Shown here piece by piece: positions 42,301 to 55,450 of a stretch of 64,000 nt of DNA. The position numbers and the translations under genes are program-made. The notes beneath the pieces are model-generated. The model worked only from the letters and a program-made list of their open reading frames with translations. It was not told where the DNA came from and made no database searches. Position 1 is the stretch's first letter; each line of letters opens with the position of its first letter. Source of the stretch: Benincasa hispida (Eukaryota > Streptophyta > Magnoliopsida > Cucurbitales > Cucurbitaceae); NCBI RefSeq assembly GCF_009727055.1, contig NC_052354.1:43829288-43893287 (forward strand). Reading direction: 5' to 3'.

Positions 42301-44731
42301 GCAAGTGAGATTGAAGGAAAGGCTGTTGAGCTTAGAAGCTACATAGACCCGACCAAAGGTGATAGTGATATGTGCAAGCCTAGATCAATTAATATATTCC
42401 ACTATAGAATTTTCCCCTAATAATTTTCTCAATTTAGATGTTGATGCTTGAAAATTTGATACTTTCCGTGGATATACCAAAATTTAGGTCATGCCTCATT
42501 GTTTAAGTGCAGACAATGATGCACTGCTACATACTCAACTTTGGATAGATCCTAAGGAAGAGTTTGTCCATTATTCTCACAGTGGAGATCCGGTAGACAT
42601 AACGTTTGGAGTAAAAGAATTGAAGGTACTTTTATTTAAGCTTTGAAACCTCCCTTGTGAATTCAATTTTCATTATTGAGTTCAGAATGCTGCTCCTCTG
42701 GCGGTACTACTAAACTTCTCTTCTTTATGCTTTTGGTGAGTTGATAGTATTGTTGTTGTTATTTTTCACAATATTGAGCTATATATCGGAAGCATGATTA
42801 ATTTGTAGCTTTTCTTTTTTTGATATTCGTGGTTAAGGCATTTTCTTTACATTACTTTCATCGTCAAATTTCAGGCATTTCTTTCTTTTTGCGAGGGCTG
42901 TGAAGTTGACATCCACCTGTATTTTGAAAAAGCTGGAGAGTAAGAATTGCACATATTACTTGTCCTCCGACTTCTTTGTTTATTTATTTATTCTTGCACA
43001 TATTACTTGTTCTCTGACTTCTTTGTTTATTTATTTATTCTTTTTGCTTCCTCTTTTACCTTCTTTTTAGTATTTTCTCAATTTCCTTAATAATTGAGGA
43101 CCTCTGACTTCTAATTATCATAATGGTGCTAAAATACCACGGCTGATCTTCTAACCGCTTGACTTAGACTTCAAAATATTTCATTCATTTTCCTGGTTAG
43201 AACTTGGTAACTATGGTTCTGAATGAAATACAAAGTTAACCCTTGTTATCAAAAGATAGGATTTCATATTTGGGTATGCAGGCCAATCCTAATGGCACCG
43301 AAATTCGGTCTGGACGATGGTTCAAGTTCAAACTTTGATGCTACACTTGTACTTGCCACCATGCTTATATCACAGCTCCATGCGGGAAGCCAATCACAGC
43401 CTCCACAAGAGGCTGCGAATGTGCATGGTGAATCTGATCACAGAGCTGGCTCCCAAGCACATGCAGAGCAAGATGGGTCTAGAGCTAATGTTTCTGGGCA
43501 TCCATCCGATCATACCAGAATATGGTCTGAACTCTCAGGTCATTGTTTTTATTCAGGCCTAAACCTAGTCCTTTTGTATCCCTGTCACATTTTCATTGGT
43601 TCTCTCATCTGAGATAGGATTTTTTTAGAAATAGGCTGTTTTGTATTTTAAATCATCCTTCAAACCTTTTTCAGGAAGTGCACCAAGAAGCGGTAACGGT
43701 GCTGAAGGACAGGTACAAGCTGAGAGAAATTTGAGTTCTTCTGAACAGATGGAAATTCAAAGGATTAGTACAATACAGATTTCGAAAGCTGGGTGTGCTC
43801 AAGAAAATGACCAAGTTGGTCGTGCTAGGTATCCTTTAGAATGCAACTTGTTTCCATATTGATCAGTTTTGAATCGATCTTTTGGTTATTTTTCATATAT
43901 GATGACGTCTATTACTTTTTCGATGAACTTTGTTCCAATACGTGACGGTTAGTTTACTGAAGAAAACTGGGTACATTGACTCCATCTTTCCTGTTTGGAT
44001 TGAACATCTACTTTCTGTCGAGAATATTCATAGTATGGAGTTTCCCTTTTTTTTTTTTTGATAAGAAATAAATTTCATTGATATATATTGCATCTTTTTA
44101 ACAAATGTCTTACGGCTAATATATAATACGCAAAGCAGTAGGCAACAGTTGACTAAAATAAGAAAACATTATTGAAGAATGAGATTCACGATTGATAAGA
44201 CTCGGCAGACTGAAAATAATAAAAAGACTACAGCAGAGTTTTCACTGGGTGGTATTCAGTGAGTAGAAGGTTGAGGCATATCATTGTGCGACAACTGTAC
44301 TATGTCATAACTTATACCTGTAACTGTCTCACCTGATCAAACTCACCTTAGAGTCCCTTTCTAATTCTTGGTTCGAATAATTTTTTTATCCCGATATATT
44401 GGCTTATAGTTTTTAAGTGACTAAGTTTACTTTACTGTTTAATGTAGTGACCATTCTATGGGAAGAGAACGTCAAGGTCAGTAGATACCTCATGAGTCAT
44501 TTAAGTCATTTGCTTAAACTAGCATATTTTGTTACTCCTGCAGCTAGTAGTAACATTTTCCTGTTGGTTTGCACGATACTCTCAGAGAGGTCTGATATAA
44601 ATGGTCCTGCCGTTTCTCAACATCATCCCAGTAACTGGGTAGATGAAGAAGACGAGGATGATGACAACGATGATGGGGATGATAATGAATTGTGTGTTCA
44701 GTCAACTCCACCATACTATGAAGAACAATAG
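39360..44731 (+). CDS. RAD9: Checkpoint clamp subunit RAD9 (10 exons, 449 aa)
   Basis: Subunit of the RAD9-RAD1-HUS1 (9-1-1) clamp, a PCNA-like ring loaded at damaged DNA that signals to ATR in the nucleus. Exons: 39360-39464, 41501-41620, 41701-41809, 42107-42358, 42513-42625, 42875-42939, 43282-43538, 43675-43828, 44448-44476, 44586-44731. All are GT-AG and the 1350 nt close in frame. The N-terminal MEFSLSGNALKTFARSVTCL, the FDDYAISG stretch, LKVRWSLECFNGMKKTYCI, a segment around WIDPKEEFVHY and ITFGVKELKAFLSFCEG match plant RAD9 across the PCNA-like fold (about 1-275). The C-terminal tail (about 275-449) is Ser/Gln-rich and ends in a strongly acidic stretch and YYEEQ, as expected for the phosphorylated tail. 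Intron 1 is 2 kb and carries a tandem duplication. Confidence 0.95.
40839..41180 (+). repeat. Two tandem copies of 170 bp in RAD9 intron 1
   Basis: Units 40839-41008 and about 41009-41180 share ATGACTTTTAT, CTTTTGAAAT, GAAGTTACAAGT, ATTGAACCAGT and TTGAGTGAACTT in order. A further echo of the unit end (ATCGAGTGAACTTTGGTA) occurs at about 41355. This is a local duplication, distant from the splice sites. Confidence 0.85.
42947..43040 (+). repeat. Two tandem copies of 47 bp in RAD9 intron 6
   Basis: 42947-42993 and 42994-43040 differ at only two positions. The unit starts TTGCACATATTACTTG and ends TTTATTTATTTATTC. It begins 8 bp after the exon 6 donor. Confidence 0.92.
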
Positions 44732-45102
44732 AAAGGTATTTTTATTTTTGTCTACGTTGCATGTTGTATCTACGTTCTAGTTGGCTCATGAGTCTAATTT
44801 GAATATTGAGCCTTCTTTCCATTTAGTATATCTTTTTCTGTTTGACTCTGCTCATTGATTGTAAATTTAGCAATGTGGTCCCTGTCTCTTTCGAAATTAT
44901 CTGAACCATGTCACTGTCTGAGGTGTGACATGTACCTTTCCCATTAACGGCATAATAAACTTTATCTACCACTTCATATTCAAGGTAGATTATGAGCTCT
45001 CCTATAACAGGTGTTTTTTCCATACGGATTATTTTGTGTTCTCTTCCCCCTCTTTCTTAATTTATCTAACAGGAATTTTTGTTTTTGTTTTTTGTTTTCT
45101 TT

Positions 45103-45343
45103 TAAATCTCCTTCAGCGGCTTGATGATTTTTCCTATTCGGATTTATGCATCAACAGCGATAATTTTGCAAGTCATTTCTTTTATAAGAAATATCCATTA
45201 AAGTTTATAATAATACAAAGTGTAAATACGGGAAATCATCAAGCTGCTGAAGGAGATTTACACTTTGTATTATTATAGAACTTTAATGGACGTTTCTTAT
45301 AAAAGAAGTGACTTGCAAAATTATCACTGTTGATGCATAAATC
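45103..45343. repeat. Interleaved inverted repeat, order A B A' B'
   Basis: Segment B (45141-45227, 87 nt) is the reverse complement of B' (45256-45343) with about five differences. Segment A (45103-45134) is the reverse complement of A' (about 45229-45260) with a few differences. A' lies between B and B', so the B hairpin has A' as its loop. The two hairpins cannot form together without a pseudoknot. No terminal duplication is seen. It could be a MITE rearrangement, a young small-RNA hairpin locus or a structured 3' RNA of RAD9. Confidence 0.85.
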
Positions 45344-46862
45344 TGGACAAGAAGAACGTAGTTTGAGAGAGGAGATTACCTGCAAAATAATTAGAATAGA
45401 ACACTGGTGTGGTGCTTGGCACAGAAACTCCGATACTTGAGTCAGTTTTTAACAAAGAATCAACAAGTTTTTTAGGAGGGAGAACAACTTACCTTTTGTG
45501 GTGTTATGACTCCTTAGTTAGTGGGGAGGGAACCATGGGGTTTTCCTAGACCTATTTTGAATAGGATTCGAGGAGGCTAATTCAGGCTCCGTCAGGTAGG
45601 TCAAGACTGTGCCCCACGGGAATTGGCCTCCACAGAGGATATAGGATGGCCTCGGCCAAGTCGAACGAGTTGGGCCATTGGCCCAACTCTCTCTCTTTCC
45701 TTATCTTTTCTCACCTTGGACCGTTCTGTTTCAGTAATGTGTAATTTACCCTAATAACAATAATGAACTTCGATCTAGATGTATCTATGTTTGTCTTCTA
45801 ATTATATAGGTTAAATGCGTTTTTTTCCTTTTATATGCAAATCCGGACATGCTGAGAAGAAAAGGCATGTAAATATATCTTTGTTTTTGAAATATTTGGG
45901 CGGGCTAGGCATTTTCCATTTTCCCTGCATTATTGAATCACGTTTTGTACTGTTTGACACATGACCAGTTGTCTGCTTTCTACACTCTACTCATGCGTGC
46001 TTGCCTGCATTTGGCAGGGTAAACACATACCTAGTTGATTCACTCATCGAAGCTCGACATACATAATCTGTATGACGTTAAATAGGGGGGCCAACGTCCC
46101 AAAGATGCCATCGCGTATGCTCGGTCCTCCTGTGGAAGTGTGGTGTAATATCAGCCTGGGGGTGAGCAGATGCCAACTCTTCTCAATTACCTAGTGGTAT
46201 CTGTATCCTTGGCTTGATCATAGGGTCATTTTGGTCACATAAATTGTTATGGTTTTAGCATCGAGTCCACTTTACTGTTCCAGTATATAGTGTTGTGAAC
46301 AGAATCAGTTGTTGGTTTGGGGTCCTTTGTACTGTCTTCATTTGCATTAATTTCAGGTATTTTCTAATGTCAATGTTAGATAGATATGATGCCCTGGAAG
46401 CTGGAATTTTCAAATCTTATGTGAAGTGAAAGAGCTAAAGTTTTTTACTGAAATGGGAAAAGCTTGGTGAGCCCTCTCTCTCTCAAATTTCGAGAACTTT
46501 TCATAATATCTCCTTTCATTGATTTCCATAAAAGTAAAAATTAAAGAATTGTGAGATCTACGAAAATAAATTAATAATAAATTAATATATCATTTGATGA
46601 TGTGTCAAATAACGAATGAGAGTAGTAGGTACTATTCTGGTACTAGAAATATTCTTCCTCCTCTAAAAAAGCATAGTGAGCCCTCCTTTAATTCTTCCTT
46701 GATAAATTGCTCGATTTATCATGTTTACTTGATTGTTTAATTTATCTCTCACGTCTTTCTCGAGGATGAATTCAAACCTCTAACTTGTGAAAGTAAGTAG
46801 TGTCTTGATCAAGATCAATTGAGCTATATTTAGGTTGGTTTCTTAGTTGACACTTTTGAATA

Positions 46863-47203
46863 TGATTAAAAAAACTTGTCACTAACTTTCATAGAATTGA
46901 CAATTTAATCCTTGAACTTTGGTAGTTTGTGATTTAGTCCTTAAACTTTAAAGTTTATAACCATTTTGTTTGTGATTGATTGAAATTTCTTATATATATA
47001 GATCAATAATTGATTATATACTAAATATATTTATAGAAAGTAAATACTTAGTTGTTACATAATAAAAAATATGGTACTTAATTTTGACTAGATTTCTCAA
47101 AATAGGGACTAAATACACGGTCTAAATTGTTTAATATTGAAATGTAGGTACTAAATTGTTATTTTCATGAAAGTTCAAGGATCGGAAATATTATTAAACC
47201 TCT
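46863..47203. repeat. Fold-back repeat, second copy
   Basis: The left side has TTCATAGAATTGACAATTTA followed by ATCCTTGAACTTT; the right side has the inverse, TACTAAATTGTTATTTTCAT followed by GAAAGTTCAAGGAT. Same family as 8949-9445. Non-coding. Confidence 0.6.
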
Positions 47204-50200
47204 TAAATGTAAACTTTGATTATGCTAGTTTATTGTTTTTTTGTTTTTGTTTTTGTTTTTGTTTTTTAAAATCTACACCCTTATTTGTTTTTCTAACTTT
47301 TTTTTAAGGTATTGTAATTAAAGTGTAGGGTGGGTGATCGAACCTCTCGAGGTTGATAATACAAGCACTGTCATTTTTCCAACTTTTGTCCTCACGCTAA
47401 TACACGTCAATTTATATAATAGACATGACGTGTCTCATCAATATTCCATCTCATTGTTAGTGTTGGCAACATGTATTAATTAGAGGCATAAGTAGTCATT
47501 GTGAAAATTTTAAAATATAAAGATTAGATAGACAACAATGTTCATGAACTATATGAATGATTTTTATAATGATTGCTTATTTGATAATTTGGTTCTTGTT
47601 TGTGCATGAAATTTGCTCACTTGGCATTAGTTTGTGTTCAAATAGAATTTTGATTTTCCATGGCATGTTGGAGATGATGTATTAGGTTTTTAGATTTACT
47701 GAAACTTCAAATGGATTCAACGAATATTTGTGAGAAGTATGAATTTGAAAACAATTCTTTTTTCTATTTTTAGTGTATTCGAAATTTGAATTTATAATTT
47801 GATGTAAAATTACATTATAAAGAATAAACTTTTTGATAAATATATTATATTATTACATGTTATAAACTCATCATTTTTCTTTAAACTAAGATATGTATGT
47901 CATTCATAATACATTATAAATTATATTATGTTGTAAAATGATAATCATACAAAATTTATAATATAAAACATGTTTATAAATTAATTAATAGTTATTAATT
48001 AAACTACAATTATTTTGATGGTATATTATGTACACTTTGATTACTCATTTAAATTAGGATTCAATTTCCAAATTTGGTACCAAATAAAAAACAAACACCC
48101 TCAACTTTTTAGAAAGAGAAAAAAGTAATTATAGGGGAGAAGATTGGGCTCTCAAATTTAAGAAGATTTGAGTGCAAGGGGGGCTGAGAAAGAATATTTC
48201 AAAACAGGAGGTGCAAATTGCAATATAATTAGAGTTCACTATTTATATCAGTTGATTTTGTAGCATTACACAGGAACATGCCACAATTCATTCTCATTCA
48301 TTTCATGTTTATATGCATTTATGGTAATGGAACCAACTAACCATAGTAGTCATGCTTTATATAGTTATATAATGTATGGGATATTGGGATTTCTAAAAAA
48401 AAAAAAAAAAAAAAAAAAAGTATGGGATGTAGCAACCAAATTTTTGTTTTTGCCTACATGATGGTGAGATAATGATATTTTTTTTTCTTTTGTTTTTTTC
48501 TTTCAAGAAAAAAAAAACGTTTTCTTTGTTTTTAAAGAAATTATGGCCACAGTTTTTGAAAAATAAAAGAGAAAATAAGTATTTTTATAATTTGAAAATG
48601 GAGTAAGAGTTTACAAGAGTTTTTATTATTGTTGTTGTTTTTATTTTTTTATTTTTTTTTTTAAGAACGTGAGTGCAAATAATTTTGTAAAGCTTGACTA
48701 TAAAAGAGGTTAAACTATGCAAAAATATCTCTAAGTTTGGGAACTATGCCCTAAAGTTTCTATCTTTTTATCATTAAACTTTGAATTTTATTTTTTTAAA
48801 AAAAAAAGTATATTATGAGAGTTTTTTTCCAATCAAAATAAAATAAAAATTGATGTGATAATTAATGAGTAAAAATTGAGAGAGACAAATGTGATGTTAT
48901 TTACATCATTCACATATATTGACATGGTAGTTGATGTATGATATGAGTGCTACCATCTTTATCTTTTATCGAGTTGCAAAAAATGTCATATATTACTTTA
49001 ATTTTTATTTATCAATTGTCGTATCAATTTCTATCATTTATCTTAACAAAGAAGATATTTTTTGGAATAATTTCAAAGTCAAGCGTATAAATGACATGTG
49101 TCAAAGTCGAAAAACATAATTAAAATCTAACTCAAAGTTCGGACATATTTTACCTATTTCAATTTTCAAATGAGAAGACGATAAAAAGGCAATTGCTATA
49201 GATTTAGGTGAGGAACCTCTACGATCTAAAAAGAATAAGTATTAGAAGGGTGTTAAGTTTAATCATGGTTTACTCTGTGATAATTTTTGGTTGAAAATAC
49301 TCTAATTCTCAAAGAAGAAAAGAAGGTACCATTTCTGAAATTGAATAAATTCTTGTCTTTATATTTATTCCACATAATTTTATTCGTATTTATTTATACA
49401 TCCTTTAAAAAAAAAGGTCATTATATTCTTAGCTTGTCCATGTCCATTTTCCTCAAAATAAAGACAAGCTTTGGAATTTGAGAATAAATTAAAGGATGAA
49501 AAAGTATAACTTGCAACAGAAAGATGACAGCAAGAAAAATCTTTGGAAGGCCTTTTGAATTCATTGATGACCAATTTGAATGGCCTCTTGAGAAAGCTAT
49601 CCAATGACTCATTTTTCCTCCACTTTTTAGTTAGTAAACATTTGAAATCATTTACAATTTTGGTTTAATGGGATTTCATCATTTATATATTTATTTATTA
49701 TTATTTTTTTAAAAGGATAATTTCTGCTAATTATACATTTATCTATGCTTAAATTAACATGTCATTTTTGTCTTTATTTATGTTTTCGTTCTATTTAAAT
49801 TCTTTGTTTGTAGGTGTAAAGAAAAATAACCCAATGAAAAAGTTTTGTATAATGCTTGATAATTTTGTCTTTTCAAGATTTTGAAATTCTATTTCACATT
49901 ATTTAGGCCTTTTTCTTTTGTTTGTAACAATTTTTTTTTTATTTTTTAATTTTGAAGTTTATGTTTGTTTTCTTCCAACTATTAAATTATGATTTCACTT
50001 TTGTTTTTAAAAAAATTTACTCGAGTTCTTAGTCAAATTCTAGAAATAAAAGAATTTTAAAACTATTTTTTTTTTATTCTTTCAAATTTTTACTTGATTT
50101 TTGTAAGTAATAGTAGAAAGTAAACAACAAAATATATAAGCTTGTGGATAGGATGTAAGAGTAATGTTTATAAACTTAATTTTAAAGATGAGTTTCTTCC

Positions 50201-50754
50201 TAAAGAAAATCCTATATTTCATGAAAATCTTAAAATTATATGTGAGTTGAGCTAAGCTCTTGTTGGCCAATTTTTATATATTCTTTCCTATTTTGAAGCT
50301 AGTTTAATGATGAGGAGAGAAAATACATTTATTATAGAGAGATGATGATTTAATAAAAAAAAAATCGTTTATCAATTGGAAAGAGAAAATATATTTATTG
50401 TAATTTTTTTCATTTTTCAATGTGAAAAAAAATGCATTTGATGAAATTTTATTTTCTATTTACGTTGGTTTTCACGTATCAACTTATTTGCCTTTTTTAT
50501 GGATTAATGGTTATTTTAAATATGTCTTATAACATTTTGACGGATTAATATTTATTTTAAATATACCTTAGAACATTTTGTTAGGTATTTAAAATATTCT
50601 AACCAATATATGAAATATATTACAGTTTATAAATTAGAGATTAACTCTATGTTTGACATAAATCACAATATAAACTAATATATGAAATATATCACAGTAT
50701 ATGAATTTTCATAAATTTTATTTACACCACAATATGTATATCATAATACATTAA

Positions 50755-52696
50755 TGAAAAAAACGGTGAAGTTCTGCAGCGGAAGCGGTGATCGGCCCAA
50801 TTTTTAATTTTCACATGATGAAAAGATTTACATAGTAAATATGCATAGTCCAGGAAAAATTACAACATGCAATTGAAAGGGGAAAATAGCGTTAGAGTTT
50901 AATTACCCTTGAAGAACTCGCAACCTTCACGAATTTCCTCTTCTCCGGTCACGAACAACCACAAACAAGTAAACTTCTAGAACTTACAGTAATCCAAGAA
51001 GGGCACCACCACAAGAAATTCCTTATTATTATTTGTTGTGTAAAGAATTTCATGAGGCGTGGGCTCTGAGTTTTGGAAGAGGAAGAGTAGATTTAAAGAG
51101 GAGAAAAGGTTTTTGGGGAATTTTTTTACATAGAGATATGGACATTCAGATAGTCTGTTAAAAAAAAAAAACAAATTGTGAAGAGGAAGAAGATCTCGTA
51201 AAACTGCTCATCGCACACGTTCCACTGAGAGAAAATTAAGAGGAGGGAAGTTATTTCCCTCCCTTTAATTTCAAAAAATATATTAAAATTGAAATTAATT
51301 TAATATATATATGTGTGTAGTAACTAACTTATTATGTGTATATATTACTATATGTTATATCGTATACAACATATAACCTATAATTTTAATATTGTATCCA
51401 GTACAATATAACCTATAGTTTAATTTTCACTCAATAATGCATGACATTTAATATCAATCACATTTATACTTAATTTAATAATATGAATCTCATTCATATA
51501 ATTAGTATTTGAATCATATTCAAATATTTACTTCATCTCAGATAAATTATATATTATAATGTATCAAATACATTATGTTAATTATATTACATATAATTAA
51601 TTTAAATCAATTATATCACTTATAATTATTTCTATCGATTAATTTGAACAATTCAAATTAATCCAAAATTAATTCTCACCGATCCTTGTTGAGCTACATA
51701 GGGAACCTTATGGACCTGTATATTGAAGCTTCAATGGTACTTGAGTAATTAATTAAACTCATTTAAGTAAATTATTAAACGTCCATTAAATGTCGATTAC
51801 TCTACTAAAGACCAACAACTACATTTTTCGCACTACATATATGTTTATGTGTCAATTGGATATAACCAATCAACAACGCAATGATACTTCACAAATTGCT
51901 CGTAAGTATAGCTGGACTAAAATTATTGTTTTGCCCCTATAGTTACATCTAACTCCTTAAGTGTCACTGATCCCTCTAATAAACAATAAGTCATGGTCGA
52001 ACTATAACCAAACCCCTCTCGAGGCAAAAAAGGGTATGACGCCACATTGTTCAAGCTCCGGAATCAGATCTTACTTACCTAGTAGGGAATGAATGAATTT
52101 TGTCTTATGTAGTTGTGTTCCCACCTCCACAAACAAATGAATCATGAAAAAATGGTAAACTTATTGAGTCACCCATACAAATCAAAGGACCGCCTTTATA
52201 GGCAGAAATTCATAACTCAATCAGGATTTAGGTCATGTCAACTATCGCTATCCTGGTGAAATGTAAATATTTATTATTAACGATGTTATACAATGAGACA
52301 AATAATTTTGTGATCCGATCTTATACAGACTTCTCTGCATAGAATACCTCCGCTTATATATATATGAATGATCAAGATCATATCATTTGTAGCACTTTAT
52401 AACAATTGTAACATCTTCAAAGGGGGCCGTATTCGTAATGTCACCAGGATAAGGTATCCAGCCTTATCCATTTACTACAGATCATTTAGGTTATCTCCTA
52501 AACACGATCCATCTGTATGTCTCTACATACATATTTAAGCTACATGAGATAATCTTAGATGTTAGTTTATTGATTTATGGGTTAATGCTACCAAATATCG
52601 AATAAAACATATCATATTTGATTAAATAAATAATTTGTCTGTATATTACAATTACAAACTACAATACTTATGAGATTTAAGGCATCAACCAAAACA
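50755..52696 (-). mobile_element. Solo copia LTR (1.9 kb), minus strand
   Basis: Read on the minus strand it starts TGTTTTGGTTGATGCC and ends ..CACCGTTTTTTTCA. Exact ATTAA duplications flank it (50750-50754 and 52697-52701). It is collinear with the LTRs at 14153-15341/20239-20970 and 28659-30748, including the GGATACCTTATCCTGGTGAC and TAACTATAGGGGCAAAA segments. No internal region, so it is a solo LTR. Confidence 0.88.
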
Positions 52697-52699
52697 ATT

Positions 52700-52729
52700 A
52701 AATAATAATAATAATAATAATAATAATAA
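52700..52729 (+). repeat. (AAT)n microsatellite
   Basis: About ten AAT/TAA units directly next to the target duplication of the solo LTR. Confidence 0.9.
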
Positions 52730-52731
52730 AC

Positions 52732-54900
52732 ACTTTCACTCGTATCAAATAAACAAATACATATACCACAGTATATCAAATTTCTTATAGAAATTAAAAA
52801 AGTACATCTATATCACAGCATATATATATAAAAAAAAACTAAAAGCTGAACCAGGCTTGTCGTTCGTCTGCTCCGAGTTGGCTGTTGCCATTCATTTGCT
52901 CCAAATCCATCATTGTTGTTCTTTCGCTCCAAGTCCGCCATCACCGTTATTGTTGTCCTGTGCTCGTCCCGTCATTGTATCGCCCTATGCCATCCGTCTT
53001 CCGCCTGTAACTCACACTGCCAGAACGAGAAAATAAAGGGAAGATGAAGAAATGACCTCAAAACATGTGGGATATATATAATATAGGTGATGACTAAATT
53101 GTAAATAACCACTGATATTAGTGAAACTAAGAAGATCAATGGTTTTTTTTTTTTTTTTTTTTTTGTAAAAAATAAAATGTTAATAACATTAACTTAATAT
53201 GAACCTATTTTTAAGGTATTTTATGTAGAAATCCGTTTTAAAAAACCAAATAGCTAACTTTAATTTTCCCTGGTTGGATTAAAAAATTTATTGAAAGTTA
53301 TGAGAGTTTGTTTGTTTGTTTTTTTTTTTTTTTTTAAAAAAGAAATCATGAGTTAGTTAAATGTATTAAACAAACTGAGAAAAATATGAAGTATAATAAA
53401 TTTAGGGGGTTTTACTTATTGTCTATTTATTGACGTGCAATCATCAATAACTTTATACGATATTTAAAAAAAAAAAAAAAATTATACGTATGTCTGAATT
53501 TTAAATCCTCACTTTTACTTTTACATATGACATATTCTAAAAAAAAAGTTCAAAATATTATGAATAAATAACCATTTAGATATATTTTAGTATCTACACA
53601 ATTGAATTAAATTAATTAAATTGATTGGTTCAATTTTTTCAATTTCAATCCATGAAGCAAATTAAATCAATTCTTAATTTCAATTTAGCTCCTGTAAGCA
53701 TAAAATGTATTTTCTATAAAAAAAAAAAAAAAACAAAATGTAATTTGTACAATTTGTATTACATTATTAATTATGTGAACAATAAACAAACCACTTTATT
53801 AAATATGTATAAATTAAATATAAATTATAGTTCATAGTTGGGAATCGATGGTAACGGAGATAACGGAGCAATTGGTGGGGAGTTAGGTGAAAAAGAGAGC
53901 CGGAAAGAAAAAAGCATGGAATAAACGCGTTCAGGTAACAGATTCTTTGACGGACTTTAATAAATAATTTCCTTCAATTTCCTTTTCTTTTTCTTTTTCT
54001 TATTATAAAATAATGAATAATGAATAAGTTGTATTTATTTATTATTACTAACATTAATTAAAAAAACATTTTCTTCTCACCAACCATGGAAGGAAGACAG
54101 CAGGTCAACTACATGTTGTGTTCAGTGGAACTTGAAATGTCTCAAATGCCCTCATAATCATGTTTTAATTCCAAAACTGCCATTGTATGTAAGGTGATAA
54201 CCCCATTACCTTAATTACTCGTTAAACATTGTTAAACTAATCAACTACAAACGAAATATATATATCTAATTATTTATTTTTAATTTTTAGGTTTGCGTTT
54301 CTAGCTCCGTTTAGTAATCATTTAGATCTCATTTTCTAATAATTTGATTTTCTCGCTTTTAATTTTTGAAAACTTAGTCTATAAACACCAAATATATATA
54401 TATATAATAACGTGATTTATTTATTAGACACACTAGGGCCAAACAAGATGACAAATTTATTGAAATTAATCCTCAGGCCAGACCCCTTTCATATATTTGG
54501 AGGAACTCTTTTACTTTAGAGCAATCGGTAGATAAAGATTCCATAATGGAATGAAATTTAAAAGATAATTAGAAAAAAACACATATATATGTTTTTCTTT
54601 GACGTGGTAGATAATAAAAACCCACAACTAAAATCTAAGGAATAAAATTGTTAAAGAGTTTTAAATTAGTTTGAAAATTTTGAAAGTGAACTTAATTTCT
54701 TAATAAAAAGAGTGAGAGTTGCCATAAAATCTTCGGTGCAAAATGTCGGCGTTTCGAAACTTATTTATTTTTCCACGAGTTAGCATATTAGGTGGAGTGG
54801 TTATTCTTGTCCATGACGTTTTCAAAAAGAATATCATAGAATGGCATATTCGTAATTAAGAAGTAATTTAAGGGTATATTTTCAGACAACGTTCTAAATA
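52732..54900. other. Intergenic region upstream of RALF
   Basis: Mostly AT-rich with no gene. A GC-richer stretch at about 52850-53035, with repeated GCTCCAAGTCCGCC-like words, has no long open frame; it may be a captured or eroded fragment. Poly(T) runs occur near 53140 and 53315. The RALF promoter lies in the last few hundred bases, with a weak TATA-like TAAATAAG near 54895. Confidence 0.5.
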
Positions 54901-55084
54901 AGTCTTTCAACTGGCCCTCTTCACTGCTCGCTTTTCTGTGCTAAACAAACTCCAAAACAAAGAAGAAGAAGCACAACCCACCGACGTTTCGCCGGAGCCA
55001 CTTGCCGGAGCTGAAGAAACCCTCAATTCCGACTAGAAGAGAGACACAGAGACGAAGAAAGAGTCAGAACGAGCTTCTTCTTGC

Positions 55085-55450
55085 ATGGCAATGGCCGGAT
55101 TCAATTCTCCGACCTTCTTCCTGATCTGCGCCGCCGTGTTTGTCATCTTCAGCTGCTCCTCAACCGCCGTCCACGCTGGCCTCGGGATCCACCATAGTCT
55201 TGCATGGATTCCTAACCAATCGACCTGTAAGGGCTCCATAGCGGAGTGTTTCGGCGGAGAGGAGTTCGAATTTGATTCAGAAATCAACCGCCGTATCTTG
55301 GCCACTAGCCAGTACATCAGCTACGGCGCTCTGCGGAGGAACACGGTGCCGTGCTCGAGACGTGGTGCATCCTATTACAATTGTCAGCCCGGAGCTCAGG
55401 CCAATCCCTATAGCCGTGGATGCAGCGCCATTACGAGGTGCAGGAGTTGA
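55085..55450 (+). CDS. RALF preproprotein (rapid alkalinization factor), 121 aa
   Basis: Secreted cysteine-rich peptide hormone precursor. In the family, processed RALF peptides are sensed by FERONIA-type receptor kinases with LLG co-receptors and leucine-rich extensins at the cell wall. Single exon. A hydrophobic signal peptide covers about 1-31, then an acidic propeptide with the site-1-protease site RRIL (69-72). The predicted mature peptide (73-121, 49 aa) starts ATSQYISYGAL; it contains the YISY receptor-contact motif (77-80) and four cysteines at 90, 100, 113 and 119 in the canonical spacing, and ends TRCRS. Length and layout match RALF1/22/33-type members, so it should be functional. 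The start is taken at the first ATG; an alternative ATG two codons later makes no practical difference. Confidence 0.97.
   Translation: MAMAGFNSPTFFLICAAVFVIFSCSSTAVHAGLGIHHSLAWIPNQSTCKGSIAECFGGEEFEFDSEINRRILATSQYISYGALRRNTVPCSRRGASYYNCQPGAQANPYSRGCSAITRCRS

Larger units (their letters stand above)
44732..50749. other. RAD9 3' flank and long intergenic region
   Basis: No second gene could be supported. A moderately GC-rich, non-coding stretch runs from about 45480 to 46350 and may be RAD9 3' UTR or an unknown transcript. It contains an interleaved inverted repeat (45103-45343), a fold-back repeat (46863-47203) and, from about 47500 on, AT-rich sequence with poly(A/T) runs (for example 48396-48419). 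Confidence 0.55.

Noticed and set aside
44925..45278. 117-aa plus-strand frame downstream of RAD9
   Set aside because: It runs into the interleaved inverted repeat, is hydrophobic low-complexity, and has no known motif.
55033..55317. 94-aa minus-strand frame overlapping RALF
   Set aside because: Antisense shadow of a fully diagnostic RALF gene.
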